NCBI GenBank assembly: GCA_036924285.1
Contig: JAYKYS010000011.1
Location: 1,178,001 to 1,242,000 of the forward strand
Direction of reading: 5' to 3'
Length of the DNA stretch: 64,000 nucleotides
From: Asterella californica
Taxonomy: Eukaryota > Streptophyta > Marchantiopsida > Marchantiales > Aytoniaceae
The translations under genes were made by a program, and so were the position numbers. Every line of letters starts with the position of its first letter. The first letter of the stretch is position 1. The notes under the pieces are model-generated. The model searched no databases and was not told the DNA's origin. It was given only the letters and a program-made list of their open reading frames with translations. Below, one piece after another: positions 22,709-32,409 of this stretch.

Positions 22709-24290
22709 ACGTGCATACCACGCCACCAATACTGTCCTTGGAGTAAGCTATGTGTACGCTTCACTCCAAAATGTCTCAACTCCTCATGAGCATGTCGTAC
22801 TAACTGTGTCCTCTAAGATGGATGTGGCACTATCCGTACTATCTCATCATTCCAAACTCGAAGTACATGTCGTCCTTCTCGTCGAAATCTCTTCGCTCAT
22901 CATCATGCTGAGTCAGCACTGCTCCAAGTCCCAACATAGTCCAATCAGTGTGCAGTTGGAAAGGATGCCTCCTAACGGATCTCCTCAAGTTGAGAGTAGA
23001 TGTCAACTTATCCTTGAGCTCTACAAAAGCTTGCTCCTGCTCATCTCTCCATTGTTACTCCTGTTCCACCTTCATCAGCTTGGTCAATGATTTGCACTAA
23101 ACCCTTTCACGTATCGACGATAGAAGTTCGTCAAACCAACAAATGTTCGAATTCGACTCACATCTGTGCGACGTGAGATACGTGCAATAGTCTCAACTTA
23201 TGTCTGTTGAACACCCAACCCATCTGGATAGATGGTGTGGCTTAGATACTCTATCAATTGCTAGAAGAACGTTACACTTCCCAAGGTGTAACTTCAACCC
23301 ATGAGCTCTCAACCGCTCGAACACATCTCGTAAGTATCTCTCGTGCCTTTCCACAGTAGCACTATAGACTAAGATGTCGTCAATATAACATCTGACAAAA
23401 TCCAATCCTGCTAGGATCTTGTCCATCACCCTCTGGAACTCAGCAGGGGCGTTCTTCCACCCAAATGATAAGAACCGCCACTGATACAAACAATCCTTGC
23501 CGTGAAAGTCAATTCTCCAGAATGCTGTCTTGGACTTATCTTCTTTTCTCACTAACAACTGATGATACCCTGCTTCAAGATCCAAAGTACTGAAGACCTT
23601 CACATGCCCCACTGCATCAAAGATCTCCTCAGGTGTCAGCATGACATACTTATCGAACTTCGTCTGCCGATTGATAAGACGGTAGTCTCCACACATTGGT
23701 CTATCCGTGTAGTTGTCATATTAGATGCAGGGTTAGATGCAGAGTATGCATCTGCCACAGTATGCATCTAACTGTGGCAGATGCATACTCTCCATGCAAC
23801 ATCTCCACCAACCCAACCTCCAACAAGTCTTGAGTCCTACTCTAGATCAAGGCTCTCTCCATGTTACTGTATCTGTAAGGACATCGAAAGATTAGCGTGT
23901 CATTAGTCAAGTCGATCCTTATACCTAGTCCCTTCAAGGTCCCCAAATCCTTCATACTGAAGGTAAAACAATTCATGTAGCTCTTCATGAATCTCTGAAC
24001 TCTTCGTCTCTCCTCTCTTATAAGCTTAGGTCCAATCTCTGACTCCTCAGTATCTGTCATCATGCTAGAGGTAGAAGACGAAGTCATTGACTGCTATCTT
24101 GCAGCCTCTGGAGCAGTTTCCTTCTGCTCACCACCAACAACCTCCACCGCCATTGTGCAAAAAACGCCTACAGTCTTAGCTCCAAGGATGACGAACTCCA
24201 CACGCCTCGTCTTCAGTCTTTGCCTCCATCGACTCGATGACAAAGAGCTCAGAAGTGTCCGAGTAGTAACACCCGTCGATCACATCCGAC
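22709..24290 (-). pseudogene. A2 reverse transcriptase and start of integrase, decayed
   Basis: The open part 23696-23193 shows RT motifs MCGDYRLINRQTKFDKY, FSTLDLEAGYHQLLV and CYIDDILVYS (23391-23372, the YxDD active site). Upstream, 24087-23842 gives a leader with FSMKDLG. Downstream, the text reaches FVGLTNFYRRYVKGFSA near 23110, then loses most of RNase H, and resumes with HAHEELRHFGVKR and YWWRGMH just before D at 22708. A hairpin insertion at 23741-23791 and several stops kill the frame. Confidence 0.8.
23741..23791. repeat. 21-bp perfect inverted repeat inside the A2 reverse transcriptase
   Basis: Arms 23741-23761 and 23771-23791 are exact complements around a 9-nt loop (ATGCATCTA). 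On the minus strand the first arm met encodes EYASATV, the normal RT text; the second arm is its inverted copy and seems to replace the codons that should follow. Short TTAGATGCA repeats lie beside it (23721-23740). The pattern suits a fold-back replication or template-switch error. Confidence 0.85.
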
Positions 24291-24291
24291 G

Positions 24292-24778
24292 CTACTCAGT
24301 CAATCCAAGGCTAATAATCCATGTCAAGCAATTCAAGTCCATTGCTTGACCCAATACTTGACGACGGGCAGCCTCCGACACCGAAGCTACTGCCGTCGTA
24401 CCCGTAGTGAAATCCACTGCTCGTTTTCTCTCATCGGTATTGGGCTCCACCAACTTCCGTAACGGAGCATCCCACACAAGCCTATGTCCTCCATCTCTGT
24501 AAGCATGTGACGCTGGAAAGCTCACCAAAGTGAGTAACGCTATCATAGGTCGTCCCACTAGGTTCACCACTGTCATGAGTGACCTGTCGACGACTCTCAC
24601 TACTTGAGATCGTCGTCTTGCATCCAAGATGCTATCGACCGTGAGATGCGCTGGTCGTCTCACTTCATCGTGTGTGCGCTTAAGCACCTCTCTGGGTAAC
24701 AAGTCCGTCCACCACAACCGTGGATAATGTGCACGAGATCCTACTCTCGTTGCATCAAACAACACTGCCGGTCTGATC
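24292..24778 (-). pseudogene. A2 C5 DNA methyltransferase, C-terminal half
   Basis: An open frame of 157 residues reads FDATRVGSRAHYPRLWW, which fits methyltransferase motif VIII, and later VSEAARRQVLGQAMDLNCL, which fits motifs IX/X (the ER..MGF type text is at about 24430-24400, here changed to KRAVDF). It is the second half of the domain whose first half lies at 32410-33290: the break coincides exactly with element B and its GATC target duplication, and the frame carries across. In C5 methyltransferases this half closes the catalytic fold around the SAM pocket. Separated by 7.6 kb from its first half, it cannot act. Confidence 0.8.
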
Positions 24779-25578
24779 TGTAAGCCGGCCTGTCTCTCAC
24801 CCAGGGGTACCTCAGATGACTAGGATTACTAGTGCACCCTAATTACAAAGATTTAAGTACACCCATGCTCACTTCACTCAACTCTCTGACCCGTATGGTC
24901 ACATCGGTACCTCTAATAGCGTTCATGCACACAAGTTCTAATCCCGCTCTCAACATTACATCGCAAAATACTCAAGGACTCCCAAGGTCTCCAATGCTCA
25001 CTTTACTTACAGTCAGGAAAAATGAGAGTGTCTTCCACCTTCTCAACTCCTCCTTATATACTCTACAACTTCTTATCGTGGTAACTTTCACTAAGTTACG
25101 TTACCTCATGGTAAGTGCGCAATCCAAAATAGTAAAACTTCTAAAGGCTACTAAGACTCAAGAATAGCACACACATTACTTGTTCTACTTTACTAAAGTA
25201 AGAGATTCTCCTACTTTAGCTTTTGTAAAGTGTTAACTTTCCACGCTATCCAGTCGAAAGACGACAACACACTAATACGTCTTTTGAGGAGCATCTTTAG
25301 ATCTTTGTGCATGACTTTTCATCATGCATCCAATCAGCGATGGTCAACAAAGTTACATACTTTTGGAAAGCATATTTAGAGCTCCGCACTTGTCCTATAG
25401 TGCCATAGTGGAACCTCTAATAGTTTCCTCAACTTAGTTATAACTATCTCAGCTAGTTATGACTACTTTTGATCACTCTAAATTTAGATCTTCAAACTAG
25501 AGTAACCTTTAAGATAGTCATACTTAATGAAATGTATATAAGCATACACACAAATAATGGGATACTTGTGGTGTGACA
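24779..25578 (-). repeat. B 3' LTR
   Basis: The 800-bp terminal repeat downstream of the polyprotein. It carries TATATAA on the minus strand at 25060-25054, followed by GGAGGAG. The LTR tail (minus) CCCCTGGGTGAGAGACAGG resembles the tails of the LTRs of E and F, so the three belong to related lineages. The plus-strand open frame at 24832-25167 recurs in the other LTR and is a shadow. Confidence 0.93.
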
Positions 25579-25591
25579 TTTACCCCCAGAC

Positions 25592-28500
25592 TTAATTTTC
25601 ACTCCGTCCTCGGAGTGAAGTATCACGTTGATGGAACTTCTTTAGCTTGTCGTGGTTCACTCGGTCGAAGAACGTACCACTCCTTTCTTGAAGATCGTAG
25701 GTGCCATTACTCCATACTTTGGAGATGATGAAAGGTCCAAAATATCGACGTAAGAATTTCTTTTGGACTCGCTTGTGCCTAATAGCATCCCATAACATCA
25801 CCCACTCACCCTCTTGAAATGGCTGTAACTTCGTTTTGTTCTTCGCCAAGCGTTTGTCATAGCTCTTCTTCTGTTGTAGCTGAGCCATCTCAATTCGTTG
25901 AGCTGCGTCGTCTCTATTCTCCTCCAGCTCCAACAAGGTTTCTCCCCTCTCTTTCTCAGCTATTGGACCACCCTTTCTCTTCAGTCCAGCTTGCAAGGTT
26001 TGAAAGGTGGTTAGGTCGAACTGGATTGGTAATCTTGATTCCAACCCATACACCATCTTGAAAGGTGAATATCCCGTAGACGTCTTCACTGTTGTACGAT
26101 ACTCCCATAGAACCGCATGAAGACGCTTGTCCCAGTTGTGTTTGGCCCCTTCCATGTCAGCATCCTTTGCTAACATTTGACACAAGGTAAAGTTTGTCCT
26201 CTCTACCAAACCGTTTGAACTAGGTTTATATGAAGTAGTAACCCTCTGAGAAATGGAGAAGTGGGTGCACATAGCAGTAGTCATACCACTCACAAATTCT
26301 CGACCCCTATCAGAAACTAACTCCAGAGGACATCCAAACCTAGTAATGATCCGTTCGTACAGAAATCTACCCACCTCAACTTCTCCAATAGTTACAAGAG
26401 GTCTAGCTTCTACCCACTTCGTAAGATAATCTGTGGCTACAACAATATACTTATTGTTGCGAGGGGTGCGATTCAAAGGCCCAACAAAATCTATTCCCCA
26501 TTTCTCGAAAGGTCCAAGAACCGGAATAGATCTAAGAGGAGTGGAAACACTAGATTTGATAGCGAAAGCTTGACAAACATCACAGGTTTTACAATACGTC
26601 AAGCAATCTCTAAACATCCCCCTCCAGTGATATCCCGCATCGAGTATCTTATGAGCCGTCAACTTGCCTGCGAAATGTCCTCCACATACTGGACCGTCAT
26701 GGAATTCTTCCATGAGTCGTAGAGACTCCTCCTTGCTCGCAGCTCTTCTCAGGACCCCATCAACTCCTTCACGGAATAACACACCTTCCACCACCGAGTA
26801 AGGTTGACTTCGTTTCACCAGTGCCTTCTTCTCTCTGGTCCGCATCCCATCTGGATAGACACCTTCCGTAACAAAATCCCAAATTTCTTGATATTCTATT
26901 GGGATAATAGAGTTGCTCAAGACCATCAAATCTTCGTCGGGAAAGGTGTCATCCACCGGCTCCTCTCCATCCCCATCGTAAGCTCTAGATAACAAATCTG
27001 CATTCGCGTGTTTCTTCCCCGGTCGATCACAGATCTCATAGTCGTACTCTGACAATAAGAGCTTCCACCTTGCTAATCGTCCTTCGACCATAGGTTTATT
27101 GAAGATGTACTTCAATGCCTTATGATCTGTAACGATAGTGAACTTGCCTCCTATGAGATAATGTCGAAATTTTCTCAAAGCATAGATCACTGCTAATTCT
27201 TCTCTCTCTGTCACAGAATAATTTCTCTCTGCCTTGACCATTTGCCGACTAGCATATGCGATAGGATGATCTCTACCTTCAACATCATACTGACTTAAAG
27301 TACATCCTACTGCTATATTTGAAGCATCCGTATATAGAATAAACTGTTTATTCCAATCGGGCTTAACCAAGATCGGAGCTGAAGTAAGAGCTTTCTTCAG
27401 TTCCTCAAAGGCGGCTAGAGCTTCTTCATCTCCTAAAATCAACACGTAATCTACTCCCTTCTTCAGATATACAGTCAAAGCATACGCTTTATGTGAGAAC
27501 GAGAGTATAAACCTTCGATAATACCCCACCATACCTAAAAACTGTCGTAGCTTAGTGAGAGTACTAGGAAAAGGGAGCTCTAAGATCTTCTGCACCTTCT
27601 CTGGATCAACGGCAATGCCGTCCTTGGATATGATATGACCCAAGAGTAACCCTTCCTCACACCCAAAAATACATTTCTCCGGATTGAGAGATGCATTTGC
27701 TACATCTAAACATTCTAAGACCTTCACAAGGTGCTCAAAATGCTTCTCCTTACTCCCATAAACACAAAAGTCATCTATAAAATCTCTCACAAACTTTCCT
27801 AAGAAAGGTTCGAACACTTTGTTCATAAACCTTTGAAACGTCGCAGGAGCATTACACAGACCAAATGGCATGACTCGAAATGCAAACGTACCCCACGGAG
27901 TAGTGAAAGTGGTCAGGTGTTGATGTTCTGGTGCAATTTTGATCTGGTTATATCCGCTATAACCATCTCCAAAGCTGTACCATTCGTTTCCCGCCACTTC
28001 TTCCAAGATCTCGTCGATGAAAGGTAGAGGATAATAATCCTTCTTTGTGACCGCATTGAGCTTCTTGTAATCAACACACACCCGCAATTTGCCATTTTTC
28101 TTCTTTACGATCACAATGGGTGATACCCATTCAGAATGCTCCACCTCGTAAATGAACCCAGCAGTGTGTAGCTTCTCGATCTCTTCTTTCACCAGATCCG
28201 CAATTGGAGGACTCACTCTTCGTTGCTTCTGTCGCACCGGTTTGACTTCCTTCTCTAACTCGATGCGATGCTGCTCCAGTGTGACCTCCCTCAGATCCTT
28301 GTAACTAAATGCAAATACATGAATGTATTTGCGAAAGATCTCTTCGAAACAACTCTTCTCCTCTTTAGTAACCTTCGATCCATAACGTAAGGTGGCAATT
28401 CTTCTCTCCACCTCCTCGGGAGTCAACGGTTCTTTGTCTCGATCTCTTTGCACTTCTGGAGACGGAAAAAGATCCACTACATTCACACCCACATTTCGTT

Positions 28501-30418
28501 CTTCTCTCTCCTCTTCTGACGATGTATTTTCAGATTCTGAATCTGAAGAATTGGTACCTACATCAGAAGTAGTATCAACAACTTCTGACTCCCAGTAGTC
28601 TGATGTGGGTCGATCCGATTCTGACGTCCCAACTTGATCTCCGAGCAATGGAACTTTGATCCGGTGGTGATTCGGTCCGATGCGTAAATAACCTTTGTGC
28701 CAGTTATCCGTTGCATGTACTGCTCGAAGCCAAGGTCTTCCGAGTAACATTTCATAACTTGACTCTTTCAAGATTTGAAATGTCATGTTTACTTGCACTC
28801 CCATTACTGACACACAAACTCTCTCCAGCACTCCCAATGGTCTAACTCGCTGTCTGTTAGCCATGCCCACCGTGATACTAGAAGGACGAGTTGGTACTAG
28901 ATCCAACTTCCTCATGAGTCGTTCTGAGATGGCATTTACTGCCGATCCTCCATCGACAAGAACATCTGAGACATCTCTCCCATTGATACGAGCCTCTACT
29001 TTTGATGCCTTGTTGCACACCTCTCCTTCACTAGCATCTAAAGCACTCACACCGACAGTAGAAGGATTTACCTTCTTCTTCCGACCTCGTCGGGAGCTTA
29101 GACCGCTACGAAGTTCTTTCCTCACCGAAGGATTCAGAGCAATCAACTGTCCCACAGTAATGTTTGCTCGTTGCTTACCCACGTCTTCCACCACATTGTA
29201 TTTTGATTGCTCCATCGAAATTGTGAAATCAGTATTTCCCAATTTCTTCCGCCGTTCTTTGGTTTTTGAAGAAGATTTGCTACTCCGAGTATTTTGACTT
29301 GGAGAATCTTCCATCACGACTGGTTCTCCTTCGTCGAGATGCGTCCTCATCCTCTTCCTCTCTTGAGCCAACAGCTCTACAGATTGAAAACCTTCTCGTA
29401 CATCTCGTGGTTCCAAGATGTCAATGCACGCTACACCCTTGTCCTTGCTTTGTGAAGTTGAAGCTCCATCCGCCGTTCCACCATTACGACTTGGACAATT
29501 ACGTTGGAAATGTGATCCTCCACACGTAAAACATCCTTGGTTCGTGTAGTTACTTGGTGATCCTTGCGGTGGTCCACCTCTAGACTGATAGTTCCCATAA
29601 CCTCGTGAGCCTCCTCCAACATTTGGACTACGGTGTTGCAACAAATTCACCATATTGATCTTCAAATCTGCCAGAGACTCTGTCAAACTTTTCAACTCAT
29701 CACGAAAGTCGGGAGTAACAGATCTAGATGGTACAGTGACTGTAACCGCACTCGTAGGAGCTACCGGAGTCAGATTCTGAAATCGAACAGTCGGAACACT
29801 CGCAGGCTTTAGAGTTGGCATGATCGGCCCTTGCATATCTCCACATGCTGCCCCAACAGTCATTGGTTGCAAGTCGTCTCCATCCAGACTCTCTTCCATC
29901 CTGGTTGCGATCTTCACTGCATCAGCCTTCGAAGTTGGTCTCTCATACCGCACTTGCGTTCGAATCTCCGGCCTCAATCCCCCAATAAAATTCTTTGTGA
30001 GCATTGCTCCAATGCCCACCATCGTTGGTTCTACTACATCTCCACTCTTTCGTAAAACCACCCGAAACTTTTGTTCTAATTTCTCCACCCTCTCGGCGTA
30101 AGTCCTTACTTTCTCTTTCTCTCCTTGTTTGAGGTAAGTTACCTCTACCATTAACTTCTCGTAACTTTCATCAGGAAGAAAAGTTTCAATTAAAGCCTCC
30201 GTCAATACTTCCCAAGTATCAACTGGAGTCCCCACTACGCTTCTCTTCTTCCTATCCTCATACCATGTCAATGCAGAATTCTCAAGAAATTCAGGTATCA
30301 ACCCTACCCACTCGCTCTTCTTTCGATCTCCATTGCCGATGCATGCTCGTTTGAAGTCCCTCACAAATCCTTCCACGTCTTCTCCATCCTTTCCGTAAAA
30401 CACCGGAAGTTTCCCCAT
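25592..30418 (-). CDS. B gag-pol polyprotein
   Basis: A single frame of 1608 codons. Residues 1 to about 180 are a retrotransposon gag (capsid) domain. A CCHC zinc knuckle, CFTCGGSHFQRNC, is near residue 296. The retropepsin motif LVDGGSAVNAI is near 486 and GRPWL further on. Reverse transcriptase follows with VDYKKLNAVTK, GYSGYNQI, MPFGLCNAPATFQRFM and FIDDFCVYG (near 881, F replacing Y of YxDD). RNase H begins around FILYTDAS. Integrase has the zinc region (GGHF to CDVC, near 1240-1285), catalytic residues in GIDFVGPL (about 1312), SDRG (about 1368) and ERTN (about 1405), and a C-terminal GPY/F-like segment FLRRYFGPF. No chromodomain is seen. The product would be cleaved by its own protease into particle and enzyme proteins. 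The absence of stops fits a young insertion. Confidence 0.95.
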   Translation of the reverse strand: MGKLPVFYGKDGEDVEGFVRDFKRACIGNGDRKKSEWVGLIPEFLENSALTWYEDRKKRSVVGTPVDTWEVLTEALIETFLPDESYEKLMVEVTYLKQGEKEKVRTYAERVEKLEQKFRVVLRKSGDVVEPTMVGIGAMLTKNFIGGLRPEIRTQVRYERPTSKADAVKIATRMEESLDGDDLQPMTVGAACGDMQGPIMPTLKPASVPTVRFQNLTPVAPTSAVTVTVPSRSVTPDFRDELKSLTESLADLKINMVNLLQHRSPNVGGGSRGYGNYQSRGGPPQGSPSNYTNQGCFTCGGSHFQRNCPSRNGGTADGASTSQSKDKGVACIDILEPRDVREGFQSVELLAQERKRMRTHLDEGEPVVMEDSPSQNTRSSKSSSKTKERRKKLGNTDFTISMEQSKYNVVEDVGKQRANITVGQLIALNPSVRKELRSGLSSRRGRKKKVNPSTVGVSALDASEGEVCNKASKVEARINGRDVSDVLVDGGSAVNAISERLMRKLDLVPTRPSSITVGMANRQRVRPLGVLERVCVSVMGVQVNMTFQILKESSYEMLLGRPWLRAVHATDNWHKGYLRIGPNHHRIKVPLLGDQVGTSESDRPTSDYWESEVVDTTSDVGTNSSDSESENTSSEEEREERNVGVNVVDLFPSPEVQRDRDKEPLTPEEVERRIATLRYGSKVTKEEKSCFEEIFRKYIHVFAFSYKDLREVTLEQHRIELEKEVKPVRQKQRRVSPPIADLVKEEIEKLHTAGFIYEVEHSEWVSPIVIVKKKNGKLRVCVDYKKLNAVTKKDYYPLPFIDEILEEVAGNEWYSFGDGYSGYNQIKIAPEHQHLTTFTTPWGTFAFRVMPFGLCNAPATFQRFMNKVFEPFLGKFVRDFIDDFCVYGSKEKHFEHLVKVLECLDVANASLNPEKCIFGCEEGLLLGHIISKDGIAVDPEKVQKILELPFPSTLTKLRQFLGMVGYYRRFILSFSHKAYALTVYLKKGVDYVLILGDEEALAAFEELKKALTSAPILVKPDWNKQFILYTDASNIAVGCTLSQYDVEGRDHPIAYASRQMVKAERNYSVTEREELAVIYALRKFRHYLIGGKFTIVTDHKALKYIFNKPMVEGRLARWKLLLSEYDYEICDRPGKKHANADLLSRAYDGDGEEPVDDTFPDEDLMVLSNSIIPIEYQEIWDFVTEGVYPDGMRTREKKALVKRSQPYSVVEGVLFREGVDGVLRRAASKEESLRLMEEFHDGPVCGGHFAGKLTAHKILDAGYHWRGMFRDCLTYCKTCDVCQAFAIKSSVSTPLRSIPVLGPFEKWGIDFVGPLNRTPRNNKYIVVATDYLTKWVEARPLVTIGEVEVGRFLYERIITRFGCPLELVSDRGREFVSGMTTAMCTHFSISQRVTTSYKPSSNGLVERTNFTLCQMLAKDADMEGAKHNWDKRLHAVLWEYRTTVKTSTGYSPFKMVYGLESRLPIQFDLTTFQTLQAGLKRKGGPIAEKERGETLLELEENRDDAAQRIEMAQLQQKKSYDKRLAKNKTKLQPFQEGEWVMLWDAIRHKRVQKKFLRRYFGPFIISKVWSNGTYDLQERSGTFFDRVNHDKLKKFHQRDTSLRGRSEN

Positions 30419-30553
30419 TCTTCTCTTCTTTTCTTCTTCTTACTCAAGGTACTGCTTGCAGATGTGAAGATCGCACTTCACCGCAATCCACAATTTCCCC
30501 GTTGAGCTCTCTCCTCTCCAAAGGTTGGAATAAGTTTGACCTTCATGGTCATC

Positions 30554-31018
30554 TTATCTCTCGTGTGATAGACTATCTCCATCCTCGCTAGAGGTCTTCA
30601 CTCGTTCCGTTTCTACACTCAACCTTCTCTCCAGACCTTCGGCTACAGTTTCAAGCAGAGCAACCACTGCGCTACACTCGTGCTCAACTGGAATCCCATC
30701 CACTCCACATCTAGGACAAAAGGTTGTAGGGTCAATGACGGCTTGTCTAGGGGAAGAAGGACCTATGTGTAAGCTTAAGTCGACCAACCCTCTTCGCTCA
30801 CGCAAAAGTCTATTCTTTGTAGGACACTTGCTCACTTTATGTCCTTCTTCTCCACACAAAAAGCACCTCGAGTTCTTCTCCTGGTTCTTACGACTACTCT
30901 CTGCTTCTTCCTCAAATTCTAGTCGAAATTCTCCTTTCGCCAGATCAGCGGTAACTATCACCGCATAGCCTTGAGGGATCTTGCTCAACCTCAATTTCCA
31001 CTCTTGCTGTCCTTCCAT
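30554..31018 (-). CDS. B accessory zinc-knuckle protein (154 residues)
   Basis: A separate open frame between the 5' LTR and gag-pol on the minus strand. It has a gag-type CCHC knuckle, CFLCGEEGHKVSKC, near residues 52-65, and a second cysteine cluster, CPRCGVDGIPVEHEC, near 100-115. The first 40 residues (WKLRLSKIPQGYAVIV) are not recognised. Since the polyprotein has its own knuckle, this is an extra nucleic-acid-binding protein, perhaps a split or duplicated nucleocapsid or an RNA-packaging or suppressor factor. The function is inferred only from the knuckles. The start is the first ATG after the leader. Confidence 0.75.
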   Translation of the reverse strand: MEGQQEWKLRLSKIPQGYAVIVTADLAKGEFRLEFEEEAESSRKNQEKNSRCFLCGEEGHKVSKCPTKNRLLRERRGLVDLSLHIGPSSPRQAVIDPTTFCPRCGVDGIPVEHECSAVVALLETVAEGLERRLSVETERVKTSSEDGDSLSHER

Positions 31019-31589
31019 GACGATGATCTGTCATACATCTCTCTCGCTCTATAGTTTGTTTGACACTTTTTTATCACTCGACTATCTTCTCGCTTAACAA
31101 TCTCTCACATTACTAAGTAGAAGCTTAACTTGTCAACCCTGAGCCTCAGAGATCGAACATAACCCTCTCAAGAATTCTGTAATTCTTTCACTCTTTTACT
31201 TCAGCAAGCGATATAACAGATTTGACCCCCCTTCGCTTCGAATGCCATAACTCCAATTCTACTCGATCAATTCACGCATGATTTGGGTGCCTAGATAGCT
31301 TATCTTGCAAGCTATCAGCATGGAAGATTTCAAGGTCTAACTCTAAAAACTGAAAATATGAAAATGACTGTAAACTCCTTCCCGAGAGCTCACTATTTGA
31401 TACCGAAAAACCCCCTTAACTTCCGAAAGACATAATTCGCTCCTCACAATTGATCTCTCGGAGATATCAAGCTTATTGGAAAGCTTATCTTGCCCTCTAT
31501 AACATGGTGTATGTACAAAGGTTCTGAACTCATGCTCGAAAACAGACATGAACTGTACTAACGACTACATACGAATCTTTGTATCGAGG

Positions 31590-31606
31590 TCCCGGCAACG
31601 GAACCA
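31590..31606 (-). other. B primer binding site (tRNA-Glu type)
   Basis: On the minus strand, TGGTTCCGTTGCCGGGA begins three bases after the 5' LTR. Its complement ends CAACGGAACCA, which pairs with the tRNA-Glu acceptor start TCCGTTG, so tRNA-Glu is the likely primer. The same 17 bases follow the F LTR at 20194-20210. Confidence 0.75.
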
Positions 31607-31609
31607 AAA

Positions 31610-32409
31610 TGTAAGCCGGCCTGTCTCTCACCCAGGGGTACCTCAGATGACTAGGATTACTAGTGCACCCTAATTACAAAGATTTAAGTACACCCATGCT
31701 CACTTCACTCAACTCTCTGACCCGTATGGTCACATCGGTACCTCTAATAGCGTTCCTGCACACAAGTTCTAATCCCGCTCTCAACATTACATCGCAAAAT
31801 ACTCAAGGACTCCCAAGGTCTCCAATGCTCACTTTACTTACAGTCAGGAAAAATGAGAGTGTCTTCCACCTTCTCAACTCCTCCTTATATACTCTACAAC
31901 TTCTTATCGTGGTAACTTTCACTAAGTTACGTTACCTCATGGTAAGTGCGCAATCCAAAATAGTAAAACTTCTAAAGGCTACTAAGACTCAAGAATAGCA
32001 CACACATTACTTGTTCTACTTTACTAAAGTAAGAGATTCTCCTACTTTAGCTTTTGTAAAGTGTTAACTTTCCACGCTATCCAGTCGAAAGACGACAACA
32101 CACTAATACGTCTTTTGAGGAGCATCTTTAGATCTTTGTGCATGACTTTTCATCATGCATCCAATCAGCGATGGTCAACAAAGTTACATACTTTTGGAAA
32201 GCATATTTAGAGCTCCGCACTTGTCCTATAGTGCCATAGTGGAACCTCTAATAGTTTCCTCAACTTAGTTATAACTATCTCAGCTAGTTATGACTACTTT
32301 TGATCACTCTAAATTTAGATCTTCAAACTAGAGTAACCTTTAAGATAGTCATACTTAATGAAATGTATATAAGCATACACACAAATAATGGGATACTTGT
32401 GGTGTGACA
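31610..32409 (-). repeat. B 5' LTR with promoter
   Basis: The terminal repeat upstream of the B genes on the minus strand. The TATA-like TATATAA is at 31891-31885. Transcription would run leftward through the zinc-knuckle gene and gag-pol. It differs from the other LTR at one noticed base. The plus-strand frame 31663-31998 is a shadow. Confidence 0.93.

Larger units (their letters stand above)
24779..32409 (-). mobile_element. B: nearly intact, recent Ty3/gypsy retrotransposon
   Basis: Two 800-bp LTRs (24779-25578 and 31610-32409) begin TGTAAGCC and end GTGTGACA in plus orientation. I noticed one difference between them (A at about 24927, C at about 31757), which indicates a recent insertion. 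Flanks share GATC (24775-24778 and 32410-32413). On the minus strand the interior holds a small zinc-knuckle gene and one open frame of 1608 codons with gag, protease, RT, RNase H and integrase. It sits inside the A2 methyltransferase. It looks capable of expression and possibly of movement. Confidence 0.93.

Noticed and set aside
24292..24765. A host DNA methyltransferase gene on the minus strand
   Set aside because: The second copy in A3, and in A2 the position between gypsy protease and RT, show that it belongs to the transposon family, and both copies are broken.
24832..25167. Plus-strand open frame in the B LTR (also 31663-31998)
   Set aside because: It is antisense within both LTR copies, has no domain and is open only because the LTR is young.
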